Positions 12,184-22,910 of a DNA stretch of 64,000 bases are shown piece after piece. Below the pieces are notes generated by a model. That model was given only the letters and a program-made list of their open reading frames with translations. It was not told the origin of the DNA and made no database searches. This DNA comes from Larix kaempferi (lineage: Eukaryota; Streptophyta; Pinopsida; Pinales; Pinaceae), in the NCBI GenBank assembly GCA_027924585.1, contig BSBM01000877.1, positions 7,193,501 to 7,257,500 on the forward strand, given 5' to 3'. How positions within the stretch are numbered: position 1 is the stretch's first letter; every line of letters starts with the position of its first letter. A program made the position numbers and the translations under genes.

Positions 12184-12200
12184 ATGGATTATGGGGGGGG
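12184..12200 (+). other. Polypurine tract of E2
   Basis: GGATTATGGGGGGGG immediately precedes the 3' LTR. A second G-run at about 12078-12086 (ttttgaggggggg) could be a duplicate tract. Confidence 0.75.
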
Positions 12201-13001
12201 TGTTAGGATATTCCTATACTCCATCCTATTCCTAGTAGCATTTTCATTATTTGCATTTTCAGTCATGCATGCACTTTTAGGGTTTGCATGCATTATTTAG
12301 GGTTTGCATGCATCCCAATCATCAGTCCAGCACCTATCCCTCAGTTAGCCAACCCCCGATATATTCTCTCAGATCCGTTTTATCCCTCCTAGTGCTTAGT
12401 GCGCCCCTTCATGCAATTGCATGCATCTAATGCGCCCTCTCTCACCTACCACTCAGTTGCACTTCAGTTAATTGAGTTATCATCAGTTCTTTCCTTGATT
12501 TAAGGCTAGAATGATTCTCAACTGACTGTATCACTCCGATGGATCTCCAGTGAGACTAGACTACCCATTCTGACTCTAGTTAGCTCCTCATGTGCCCTCC
12601 ACTGATCCTCCTTCATTCAGTTACACCTACCACACTCATTTAGACTCAGTTTGAATGATGGTTGACAGTTACTTGAGCATTGATGACTTCACTGATGATG
12701 AGATAGACTACTAGTTGTGCTTTGATGACACTCCAGTGATCCTTTGATCACTCCATGAAGGCTAATTCGAATTGCCACCTTAGGCATTCGAATCCTCATG
12801 CATTGCACTATTTATTTGTCCATATTGTGATTAATTAATTAGTGTGTGTGAAGTATTTTTGCTTATATCCGAGTTCTACTGTGTTATTATTCTGTTGCTC
12901 ATTATATTGCATTGACCACTCTTCTTCTATTTTCTTGCTTAATAAATTACTTTCTTGTGAGGTATACATCATCTCTTAGATCTGCTGTGAGGATTTTCAC
13001 A
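12201..13001 (+). mobile_element. 3' LTR of E2
   Basis: Matches 9802-10612 from TGTTAGGATATT to TTTTCACA and is followed by the ACGAC half of the target duplication. Confidence 0.9.
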
Positions 13002-13326
13002 ACGACGAAGTTTTTAGTTCAGGAGTAATTTTTCTTGGATTTGCAACCAACCATGTTTCAGAATATAGCGCAGTCATTGAGCTTCTTGTCGAGGCTATCA
13101 CCCTTGGAATCTGATGGATAATAGTCAAACTGGACTCAGAATTAGTTGTATCTTAGTTAAATGGTAGTATCAGGATCAAAATCCTACATTGTTTAGAAAT
13201 TTTCTACGAGTACATATTTTAGAACGTCAATTGGAGTTCATTGAATATATTCACGTTCTTAGAAGTCTGAATAGCTTGGCTAATTCCTTATCCAACTATG
13301 TACTTGATTGGCATCTAAGTCATTAA
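13002..13326 (+). pseudogene. aRNH of P1, C-terminal fragment
   Basis: Continues the archaeal-type RNase H after E2: NHVSEYSAVIELLVEAITLG (Glu), VKLDSELVVS (Asp), a stop, LNGSIR, and near the end 'SLANSLSNYVLDWHLSH'. It aligns with residues about 40-140 of the F homologue at 55861-56289. Stops and frame changes make it non-functional. In the Tat clade such a second RNase H is thought to assist the native one during reverse transcription. Confidence 0.75.
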
Positions 13327-15504
13327 CATCATACCAAAAAAATCAAGCATGTACATTATTCATGGCAATTTAATTGAACATATCATTTAAGGACACAAGT
13401 AAAAACCAAAATAAACTAGCTTGCATCATAAAACAAAAAGTGTGTAACTTTTCACACAACAAAAATAATAGTGTAAATAATTTTCTCTTTTTGTTTCTTT
13501 TTCTTCAAGATAGAACCCGAAAAATTTCATAAAAACAATGAAAATTTTTGGAAAATTCAAAAACATGTGAAACCATTCATAATTTCATAGTACGACATTA
13601 AAACTCACCCACAACTGGCATATCACTAAATAAAGGTTCACAACTTCTAGAAACACATGCTGAAAGAAGATTCTTCTTCTCATCCATCGGCTACACCTAC
13701 AAGGAATGTGGTTAAAAATGAGTATTTTTTACTTATCTTTTATTCATACATATATAACCGTATCCCTTTGAATGATAGGATGATGCATAATTCTTCAATT
13801 TTGGCTATATTTTTAGATATTAAATGCACATTTGAAACAATTTTTGACTAAACAGTTGGGTATTGAAATGGTTTTGATTACAGGACTTGGAAACTTTGAC
13901 AGTTCAAACTATTTGATTCAGGTAGTTGGAGATAGACCATGATTCATGATGATTTATGATTTTGGCATTTTTCACAAGACTCTATATGAAGTAAACCTCA
14001 TTGACCCATTCCTACTTGGCCATCATACCAAATTGGATAACCTTAGTTACATGGTATTATTTCGCTGTCCGTCGACACATAATCCTGCTTTAGATAGCCT
14101 ACCCATGGAGGGAACATTTGTAAGAGTGTGCACAACTATCTCAACCCTTGTTTTCAATATGGATGTTTTCCTTGGCCCTACCCGTGCCCTTGAAAAACAG
14201 GAGTACGCCCATGCAACACTCGTTCCCTCCCATGTACCATAGCATTCTTTATTCCTTTTCGAGATGATAAAATGAAAAAGGCATAAAAATTGAAAAACAA
14301 AAAAATCCAAAAAGAGGGAGAATTGAATCTTTTCATTTATATCATTGAAGAAAATTGCAACAATTAGTCCTTGTTTCCCTTGAACATGACACATAATTTG
14401 GTATCCGTCGTCAGTACACCATCTACATTTTCCTTAGGAAATTGTACCAGTATTTTGAACAAATCTCCACCAATGGGTTATCCTTCCTGTCACCAATGGA
14501 TATTTTGTTAATGCATCTGGAATTGGAAGATTTAATTAAGGTCGGTTACTCAAGTCCTATGTTGCCAAGTGTCCATTCTACGTCGTGTTATGTGTTCAAG
14601 GGAAGTTCAAACAGAGTCGACCATTCATCAAATATTCCTAACCAATCATGTCGGCCTTCCTTGTGTCAGTATACAATGTTGGATCTCACAGTTCTACCAA
14701 ATTATATCAGACTATTGATCTTTGTTTCATATCGGTTGATGTGGGATGCATTAATTCCATCCTTTTGATGGATCTATTCCTATCGACACCAAATCATCAT
14801 CTAGGAAATGGATCTAGAAACCCATGAGTAGCTTGGATCTTGCAGTTATTAGTGGAAAGTTTCGTCGCAAATGATATTGGGTAGCTTGAATGACCCCTGA
14901 TTATTTGATTCTATAAGTGTTCAACTTAAGTACATCTATTCAAAATTGCTAGTTTGTACTTAGTACCTTAGAGTCCATGATCATTATCAGTGGGTCTCTT
15001 CGCAATTGTTAACGCTATACATCAATGAATGATAATTAGATGGTGTTTTATTATGCTCAACATCAGTTCATTTATTCGCATGATATAAACTCGTACTATC
15101 GTCAATTTGCATTGAAGACCTTGGGAAAAAAAATTGTATCACTCATCAATGCAATGCCCGAGCTGCACAAGACTAAACTACCATGTCAGAAGTTCAATGA
15201 AGACCTTGTTCTCGCACTCATAAAAGTGCATGTTTACACATCTGAAAATTTTACTTTTGACATGGATCCATTGTGTATTGTTCGTGGACATGTTTGTTTA
15301 CTCTTGAGCATGGGTATGCCCGCCTCAGGAAGATATTATATATTTGAGAAATTGTTATGTTTGACTTGCAGATGTTATCCTGAATCCTGCACCCATGAGA
15401 TTATCCTTTTCTCATCCTTTCTTTGATCAATAAAGACTATCATCTTGAAGAGTATCATTATAAAAATAATGTATTTCGGCCCTTAGCTCTGCTTCAGACC
15501 TCAC
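13327..15504 (+). other. 3' non-coding region of P1
   Basis: From about 14080 to 15515 it matches 39440-40864 of E4 in the same orientation, which marks it as the segment between coding part and 3' LTR. Positions 13330-14080 are AT-rich and hold no recognised gene. Short open stretches here (for example 15040-15426) have E4 counterparts (40376-40681) but no known domain. Confidence 0.7.
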
Positions 15505-15519
15505 ACATTAGGGGGCATC
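15505..15519 (+). other. Polypurine tract of P1
   Basis: ACATTAGGGGGCATC immediately before the LTR. The same tract occurs at 40850-40864 (E4), 48736-48750, and reversed at 44623-44637 (F). Confidence 0.8.
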
Positions 15520-16299
15520 CGTTAACAATAAAACTAGCACCCTTAGCCAAGTGAAGGAAGAAGCATATTTTTACTATGCGCCTGCAACATGAAGACGGAT
15601 GACAAGTACATATAAGAACAGTCCTCTCTAATCTAATCACTACTTCCATAATGGAACAATTGAGTGAAGAAAGAAGAATCCTAAAGAGACAAGGTTCAGT
15701 GATTGAACTGCTCAATTGAAAGCTCAAATATAGTCTCCATTAGTCAACAGTGAGAAGAAATGCACAAGATTGCATTAATTATGCTAGAGAATACTGAATT
15801 TGTGAAAAAATCCTAAAATACTATGGAAAGTGGATTTTTGAGCAAAAATAATAAAAAAACAAGAGAAGGGATAGTCCCACATTGAAAATAGAAACTTGAG
15901 AACCCATTTCCAAATGCTATAAAACAAAGGCATTTGGGGCATGGTAAGGGGAGGAAAAGGAAGAGAAAAGGCATGCTGGAGAGATTTGAAGGAGTAGAAA
16001 GCTCATCTTCATCAAAGGAAAGGGTGGAGAAAGGATAGCTCATGGCAAAGGAGAATGGATGCATAGAAAGTTAGAGAAGTAAGTGTCATTTCCTCATTGA
16101 TATTAATGAAACAATTCAATTTTCCTTCCATTTAGTTTGCATTCATGATCGTTTTAGATCTTGAGAAATGCTTGATAGTTGATTAAAGATCTTAGGAAAT
16201 TTTAGTTAATTGTTTCATATCCAAAATTGGAACTCACCATTTCATAGTAATATAGCATGTTTAAAGTAGATCTAACCCTACACTTAAACCTAGTCATTT
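15520..16299 (+). mobile_element. 3' LTR of P1 (truncated)
   Basis: Starts CGTTAACAATAAAAC (expected TG mutated to CG) and parallels the E4 LTR (32065-32886), including TATAAAA near 15917 and the 'GAAACTTGAGA...GGGGCATGGTAAGGG' leader region. It ends where the chromovirus integrase begins, around 16300. Confidence 0.7.
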
Positions 16300-16309
16300 T
16301 AGTTCCCTC

Positions 16310-17255
16310 AGCCATCCCTATACAGCCTCTTCTGTTGCACAAATTTTTCTGGACCAGATCTTTTGTCTTCATGGAATCCCTTCTTCTATTGTCTCGGATT
16401 GCAATGCAAATTTCACCGATCATTTTTGGACAGAACTATTTTGCCACACTAGCACCAAACTGAAGATGAGTTCAGGGTATCACCCACAAACAGATGGTTA
16501 GATTGAAATTATCAATAAATGTTTGGAAACTTATCTTCATTGCTTCACCTCCGAACAACAACATCAGTGGGAAAAGTGGCTCCCTCTCGCTGAGTGGTGG
16601 TCCAATACCTCCTACCACATTGCATCTAAAATGACTCCATATGAAGCATTCTATGGTCATGCACCACCAATTCTTCTTCCATACACCCCCAACAATTCAC
16701 TAGTTCATGAAGTTGACACGGTTCTTCCAAACTGCAATCATATTCTTCGCATTTTGTAGGACAATATTCACATGGAAAGAAATTGAACGAAACAACAAGC
16801 CGATCAGGACTGTTCTGAGCGCACTTTTCAAGCAGGTGATATGGTTTTTCTTCGTCTACAGCCTTACAAGCAATCCTCCCTGAAACTCAAAGGGAATCAT
16901 AAGCTCGCTTCAAAGTTCTATGGGCCCTATACAGTTCTTCAAAATACTGGGTCTGTTGCTTATAAATTGGAACTTTCTCCTTCTTTCCACATTCGTCCAG
17001 TATTTCATGTCTCTTGTCTGACGAAAGTTCTTGGCACCAACATCTGAGGACAAACTATTTTACCAGAACTGGATAATGAAGGATCCATCCTTTTGTAGCC
17101 GGAGGCCATCCTCAATAGGTGCACTCATCACCTTCTCTCTCGATCTATCATATAGGTATTAATTCAGTGGCACGTAATGCAGCGAGAGGATGCTACATGG
17201 GAACCACTCCTTCAGATTGAACATCAATTTCCCCATCTAAAAATTTGAGGACAAA
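16310..17255 (+). pseudogene. Chromovirus integrase with C-terminal chromodomain
   Basis: One frame from 16310 with several stops. It reads HPYTASSVAQIFLDQIFCLHG, SIVSDCNANF (second catalytic Asp), MSSGYHPQTDG followed by TAG where Gln is expected, IEIINKCLETYL (catalytic Glu), MTPYEAFYGHAPP, then KLASKFYGPYTVLQ and IRPVFHVSCL. Near 17150-17240 the chromodomain pattern is visible: VLIQWHVMQREDATWEP and HQFPHLK. The first catalytic Asp lies upstream and is missing. In intact elements the chromodomain steers integration toward marked chromatin. Wording is closest to Tekay/Reina-type plant chromoviruses. Confidence 0.8.
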
Positions 17256-17265
17256 GCTTTTTCTA

Positions 17266-17277
17266 AGGGGGAGGGGA
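17266..17277 (+). other. Polypurine tract of the chromovirus
   Basis: AAGGGGGAGGGGA, immediately before the LTR start TGTTAGGAACCC. Confidence 0.8.
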
Positions 17278-17713
17278 TGTTAGGAACCCGTGTCAACCCT
17301 TTCTCTTTACTTTGTTAGTATATTGTTGTTGGACGCATATGATTTGTAAGTCATCCCGTAGTATTATATGTTCCATGGTATTGATCCATAGTTTGCATTA
17401 GCCCATAGTATTATATGTTCCATGGTATTGATCCATAGTATTGGATGCATATGCTTTGTAAGTCGTTCCGTAGTATTATATGTTCCATGGTATTGATCCA
17501 TAGTATTGGCACATAGACTTAGTATATAAGTACGTGTTGAGGCTAATGAAGGAATCCATGATTTATTTGTATTGATATTTCTCAAAGGAGGTTTCCCCCT
17601 TGAAGTGGCATGTGATCAATAAATCTATTCCTTTTTCTATTATTTCTGATATATCGTGCATTTTCATTAATTAATTATTGGAGGTTCCTCACAATTGGAA
17701 TGTACTATTAACA
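17278..17713 (+). mobile_element. Chromovirus 3' LTR
   Basis: Starts TGTTAGGAACCC and ends CTATTAACA. It has TATATAAG near 17523 and AATAAA near 17620. U3 holds three copies of a 32-bp unit (tagtattatatgttccatgg, starts about 17361, 17409, 17472) inside a longer duplication. Confidence 0.75.
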
Positions 17714-18128
17714 TCAACCCTAGGGGTGTACCGGTCCGAGTGACTGGCATGCCACTCACTGGCATGTTAACGGTGATGGTACCAATGCTAACCCCCATAG
17801 TCGCACCATGAGGATCATACCACTGCAAAAAATCCTGTAAAATAAAGAGTTTTTTTATTTATGATAGTATAATTAAATTAATAAATAAATAAATGGGATA
17901 ATTAAAGATGATGCTTACCCCATAGTGTTTGATTTGGAACTGCACGATATTAATTCTATCAATTATCTCTTGTGTCTGTGGTTGTATAATAATTAAAGAA
18001 GCGGATTCATTGTTTAATTTTATGGCAAGCTTCTTTATTGTTTGCATTGGGTCAGTGGACAAAAAATGGCTTTGTCATTAAGCCCTTTCGTAGGAGCATA
18101 TTTGGACTGCTCTGAGGTTGGCCAATTA
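17714..18128 (-). other. Exon-like host sequence between two elements
   Basis: On the minus strand an open frame (about 18068 to 17919) reads 'MQTIKKLAIKLNNESASLII' and further to VQFQIKHYG, followed directly by a good donor (GTAAGC, 17916). After about 105 bp there is an acceptor (TTTTTTGCAG) and the same phase reopens as WYDPHGATMGVSIGT up to the chromovirus LTR. This looks like two exons of a plant gene or a captured fragment. I do not recognise the protein. No other part of the gene is seen in the window. Confidence 0.35.
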
Positions 18129-19875
18129 TGAACTGATAATCATTGATTCAACTAATTTTTAATTGATCAAGTGTTAAGATTTGACATTAATCATACGTGA
18201 ATTATTGCAATCTTATCCTGTCCTAATCCAATCCTTGTCGACGCATGTTGTGCGTTATTTCAATATAGACGTGATAATTGCAAGTTTCATACCGTAAGTT
18301 TTTAATTATGCCAATTCATTATGCTCAGCCATTCCTAGATCTTGATTGTTTTCTTTTTAAATTACAGATGTTCGTCATACTGTAATGAGAGAAGTATTTT
18401 TAGTGAATTTTCACAAGTTTTCCTTCTGACAATTATTTTGTGAGCAATATGTAGAGAGATTATAAATATTTGTTCAGCTTTTGTGAAGAGAAAGAAATTT
18501 AGCCTCTTCTATATCAAGAACCTGTGTCGCCACCTTTGAATGCAGGTGTTCCTGATGAAAGCAGCGGTAGTGAAGAAGAACCTGAGATTCAATCCATCTG
18601 CATACAACTCCCTCAGAAGAAGAGAAGGAAGATCACTAAAAAGCCAGCTAATCGAGACAATACTATTATCCAGGATTTTATAATCAATGAAGTACCTATC
18701 ATTGCATTAATCCCTTTGAAGGAGGAACAAGTGGCCGAATTTTCATTTTTTGAGAACATTGTTGATCATCATAAATCTTCTAAGAAAGATTTTCAAGCTC
18801 CCTTACTATTCGTCACAGACAACTAGTATTCTATGGTTAACCTTCACAGTTTGTTACGGGATGTTTCCCGAAATTATGTGATGAGCATCTTTGAAAATTT
18901 TGTGAACATTGGGCATGAACCACTATCTACAATGATATGATTAGAATAGCCTGATTTTGTGAATCCTTGTTTTCATGGGGAAGCTATCCTTTGCAACCAT
19001 TTCTGTAATTATTATTTAAAGCGATAGAAGTCTCATGGAGAGGTATTTTTGGGGGAAGATAATCGCTAGAGAAGGACTGGAGAAATGATGTTTCACTTGT
19101 GATTATGTAATTTTTTGTAGACCAATCAATCAAAGTTAGTTTCTTTCGTCATCTTCTTTGTTTATGTTATCAAATTTCTTTGATGATGTCTAATTTCTTC
19201 ACCTTAATTATCAATCAATACTGTTGATTTTGCAGTCAATCATTAATGCATTGATCTTTGAGTTGGATTTGTTTTAATTCATGATCCATGTGTATTTATG
19301 TTTTAATTAAATTTCTTTGATTAAAATATTTATCTATTTCTGCAAATGATTCATAGAAACTATTAAATCAAATAATTCATGTTAATTTTTCAATTAGCAT
19401 AAGAGTTAGAGGGTAATCTTGGATATGCTTGATATTTAAACTATTATCAGTAATTTTCATTACTTGATCGTACTTTGAAGTAGTAAGTTAATGATCTAGT
19501 TTTACATTTCCGTTAAATTGATGAAATGACTTATTATAACTCAAACCAAGTTACCTTGCACACAATCAATACACTCCCTTTAGATTAGATCTGACTTAGT
19601 TTAGATTTCCCTTTAAGGTAGAGTTGTCTTAGGTTTAGATCCACTCTAGAATCTAACACTTTGATCTTCCTTCTTAGGAAGATAGATCCTTCTTGGATCA
19701 AACCCCATAAGTTTGAGCGGAGGCCTTTGTATCCGTGGGAGTTAACTACACCAAACAGGCTAGGGATAGAACTGTTATTGCGTAGGACCTTTTGAATCCT
19801 TTCAGTTTGGATTTTCACCATCTGTTCTTAGCCTTAGAACCCATTCCAGCAACCTACACATCCGAGGCTTCAACA
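18129..19875 (+). mobile_element. 5' LTR of E3
   Basis: Matches 28089-29836 over its full length, from TGAACTGATAATCATT to GGCTTCAACA. It is long for a plant LTR and carries an ORF at 18449-18826 and beyond. Confidence 0.85.
18449..18826 (+). pseudogene. LTR-encoded ORF, 5' LTR copy
   Basis: Same reading as 28410-28787 but with two extra stops at the beginning (ATG TAG, and TAG after CEEKEI). Open from about 18500 to 18826, with the acidic stretch ESSGSEEEPEIQ and the basic cluster PQKKRRKITKKP. After the TAG the frame continues with YSMVNLHSLLRDVSRNYVM and 'SIFENFVNIGHEPLSTMI', so the ancestral protein was probably longer (about 200 residues). Confidence 0.6.
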
Positions 19876-19902
19876 AATGGCTCTAGAAGGAGGGCCGAGT
19901 GC

Positions 19903-21341
19903 AAATTATGCCTAAATGAAACACCAACAGACCTCATCCAACAAGAATACCGATTGTCACCCGTATTCATACACAGGTATCAACTTCTGCGGAACAACCA
20001 GTGCAAGATCCAATTGTTATTCCTGCCACCCCTGTAATAGAGCAGGAAACAATTAGGGGAAACATTATTTTTGTATCACCCACTAGGGGACCCCTTACAC
20101 TTGAACAACTACTCAAAGGTTCTTCTGATAGTGTTGCTAGGTTACAACGAAGGATCGCTGAAGAGCGTAATCAGGGGCTAGCAACAATCCATCACCAGAA
20201 CACTGATCCACAAGCTAATAACTTACATAATAAAAATTTAGATCGTCCAAACCCTGAACAACATAATTCACCTCGCCACAATCTGCTTCCCGATTTCGAT
20301 CTTGATATATTGTTCGGTGAAACAGAGCAAGACCAGCCAAACATTTCCACAGGTGGTCCACCACCAACTCCTCCTTCATCTTCATCATCCTCATCTAACG
20401 AATCATCTGGTAGTGATTCATCATCCAGTTCAGATTCAAAAGACTTACCCATGGTAGAAGGTGGAAACAGACCCTGGCTGGACCAGGATGTTGTGTTTGT
20501 TGTTGGTGAACAACACAGATTGCCCAAAAAAAATGAGAAATGGCTCCCCAAGTTTAATCCCGATGACAAATAACCTGCACTTGATCACATTAAAACCTTC
20601 ATGCAGGATATTAGACTTAGGAGTGTCATTCAAGAAGATGTAGTTTGCAGGTTATTCCCATACACCTTCGAGGGAAAAGCATCCACATGGTATGTTTCCC
20701 TACAACCCCAATCCATTCCTTCATGGGATGACTTCGAAAAACTATTTATCCAGAAATTTGGAGATGATAAGACTCGAGAAGACTTGGTTTTAGACTTATC
20801 CTCAATGAAAATTACAGGTAAAGAGAGGGTAAATCATTATAATTAAAGGTTTTCATATTTGAAAAATAGAATCCCTGTTACTCTTCTCCCTGCAGAAGAA
20901 TTGCTAGTTCCTTACTATGTTAAGGGTTTACCTATTCCCATTGCTATGTGGGTAAAAAGAGCACGAAAAGATAATTTGCAGGAATCCTTTGTAGAGGCTA
21001 TCCAGGTTGAAAAAGACATATTCTGCCTAAAGGATAATCCTGATGTTCCATTAGATCAACCTTCAACCTCTAAAAGAAAGCAACAAACTCCTCCAAAACC
21101 CACAGTACAAAAAAAGGACCCATTTCATATGAGTGATATGAAGAAGTTCCTCGAAAATATCTCAAATGAAATGGTAGACCTGAAGAAAAGCAACACAAAA
21201 AATCAGAATAATAATAGGGGGTTCAATAGACAACCTTTCAGAAGACCTTACCAACCCCCACAAAACCAAGTTCCACTTAACCCTGATGAAGGATTGAACG
21301 CCGAGGAAATCCTTTCTATATTTAAGGATCCGGTTTCATAA
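19903..21341 (+). pseudogene. gag of E3
   Basis: One frame with stops at about 19920, 20572 and 20845. The N-terminal half is disordered: Asn/Gln-rich, with a Ser run (SSSSSSSNESSGSDSSSSSD) around 20370-20440. The capsid domain follows (about 20580-21020) with FPYTFEGKASTWYVSLQPQS and FEKLFIQKFGD, a typical plant retrotransposon gag. After 21040 comes a Lys/Pro-rich tail with Asn runs; no zinc knuckle is visible. An ATG at 19877, right at the LTR end, is in another frame, so the true start is uncertain. Confidence 0.75.
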
Positions 21342-21458
21342 TCACAGAATTCTCCTGATCAACAAGATCAAAATCCATAAGAGAATGAAGATCCTAAACG
21401 CCCAGACAAAGTAGAAGATCAATAGATAAACACAATTAGCTTCTTTTCAGAACTTCCT

Positions 21459-22271
21459 ATGGCTAAGGAGGAAGATGAGCATGAGTATTTCTTCATTGTC
21501 CAACACCCCTACAATACAAGGAGTAAAGGGCATCCCACACAAGAAGCTTCCACTTCAGCACCCACATCAAACAGAGGTAAAGCACCACCACATAAGGACA
21601 CTTTAATTCCTGAAATAGAATACAATCTAATTGATGACTTGAAAAGAGTAAACGCTAATATTTCCCTTTTCGAACTTCTGAAAATCCCTGCAATGAGAGA
21701 TAGTCTACCCAAAAGTATGATTGTCAACAACCCCAGGGAAACTCAGAACAAAAATTTGGAAATATACTCTAAAACTGGAAATCAGAAACCAGGTAGTAAG
21801 AAAACACCTCCTTTCTTGCTTACTTTTGAAGTCTTCAATAGAAACGTCCATAATTGTATGATTGATTCAGGGGCTTCATCAAATGTGATGCCTCTGTCTA
21901 TCTCCAAAATGTTAAATGCCTCTTGGGAGCCATTCCCTATGCAAATTGTCCAATTGGATAGATCCAAAGTAAGGGTAGTGGGAGAATTGAAAAATGTCTT
22001 GTTAACATTATCTGCTAACCCCAGAATCCACCAGACAGTGGATATTATTGTGGTTGACATTCCAGAAATGTATGGCATGTGGCTGAGCAGAGATTGGTCA
22101 GAGAATCTTAAAGGCTACTTTGCTACTGACTGGTCTCACCCATGGCTTCCCTACAACGGAAGGCCAAACATAATTAAAATTAGTAGGGAGCCTTATCTGA
22201 AGCAAATTGTCACAGACTTGAATGATCCCAGTGAGTCAGCTGCATACTTTAGCTCACATGTGGAACATTAA
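21459..22271 (+). pseudogene. Protease region of E3
   Basis: Continues the gag frame. Residues about 117-190 form the retropepsin: FLLTFEVFNRN, MIDSGASSNVMPLSI (active-site DSGAS), VDIIVVDIPEMYGMWLSRDW (flap and C-terminal part). It would process the polyprotein. After the TAA at 22269 the same frame continues without shift into the aRNH, so the stop probably replaced a sense codon. Confidence 0.8.
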
Positions 22272-22910
22272 ACTTTTGATACTTTCTTTGGAGATATTCC
22301 TGCGGATTTTTCACCAGCTGAGAATGCACAGAACCGGTCTCAAATTGTCAATCTCACTTCTGTTCCTTTCTCAGGTACTGTTGTCCATAATGTATATAAT
22401 GTAAATACAAATTTTAGGTTAGATTTGAATGCATGGACTCTATTTTTTAATGGCTCCAGATCTAAACATGCAGCTGGTGCAGGTTGTGTCCTAATTGATC
22501 CAAAAAGGACCAAAATTATGATTGCCTACAGACTCGGGTTTGAATGTACCAACAATATAACTGAGTATGAGGCCCTGGTCCAGGCCCTGGTCCAGGGACT
22601 CAAGAAATCCATTGATATGGGTGCACAGGTAATCAAATGCTATGGAGATTCTGAGATCATAGTGAAACAGGTAAGAAATAAAATACATTGTTTGTCTCCT
22701 TGATTGATTAACTATCAAAAATTGGTAAGAGATCTCACTAACCCTTTTTCTATATTTAATATAAAGTCAGTCCCAAGATCACAGAATTTTGATGCAAATT
22801 TGCTTGCTAATACTGCATCCAGGTTGATCCCACCAGAAGGCTTGTCCCATAAATGTTTTTCAATTGAACTTATGTACAGGGATTTTATTCCTGATAATGT
22901 GACTAATTAG
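22272..22910 (+). pseudogene. Archaeal-type RNase H of E3, between protease and RT
   Basis: In the polyprotein frame: WTLFFNGSRSKHAAGAGCVL, NNITEYEALVQALVQGLKKS (Glu), VIKCYGDSEIIVKQVRN (Asp), then, after a TGA at 22701, 'FSIFNIKSVPRSQNFDANLL' (last Asp). The first catalytic Asp of FxDGS is Asn here (FFNGS). The pattern TEYEAL...GDSxxxVxQ is that of archaeal-type RNase H known as a second RNase H in Tat elements. Its place upstream of RT differs from P1 and F, where it follows integrase. A 12-bp tandem duplication sits at about 22573-22600. Confidence 0.8.

Larger units (their letters stand above)
9802..13001 (+). mobile_element. E2: non-autonomous copia-derived LTR element
   Basis: A 3.2 kb element with LTRs of 811 and 801 bp (TGTTAGG...TTTTCACA), a tRNA-Met type primer site, a polypurine tract and a single gag-like ORF instead of a copia polyprotein. 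It is flanked by ACTAC (9797-9801) and ACGAC (13002-13006), a 5-bp target duplication with one change. It sits inside the aRNH frame of P1, and taking out the element plus one duplication restores the expected residue count, which supports the boundaries. It needs proteins from an autonomous copia relative. Confidence 0.9.
7790..16299 (+). mobile_element. P1: 3' part of a Tat-type Ty3/gypsy element with aRNH
   Basis: It begins inside the RT/RNase H region and continues through RNase H, integrase, archaeal-type RNase H (split by E2), a 3' non-coding region, polypurine tract and 3' LTR. The order IN then aRNH equals that in element F. The left end is cut by E1 and the LTR end is cut by a chromovirus fragment. 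Confidence 0.8.
16300..17713 (+). mobile_element. 3' end of a chromovirus (Ty3/gypsy with chromodomain)
   Basis: Contains the integrase core and C-terminus, a chromodomain, a polypurine tract and one LTR. The 5' portion is absent, so this is a truncated copy joined to the end of the P1 LTR. Confidence 0.8.

Noticed and set aside
18129-19875. A pair of segmental duplications rather than LTRs (with 28089-29836)
   Set aside because: The two copies lie in the same orientation exactly at both ends of a gag-to-integrase frame and match end to end, so LTRs are the simpler reading.
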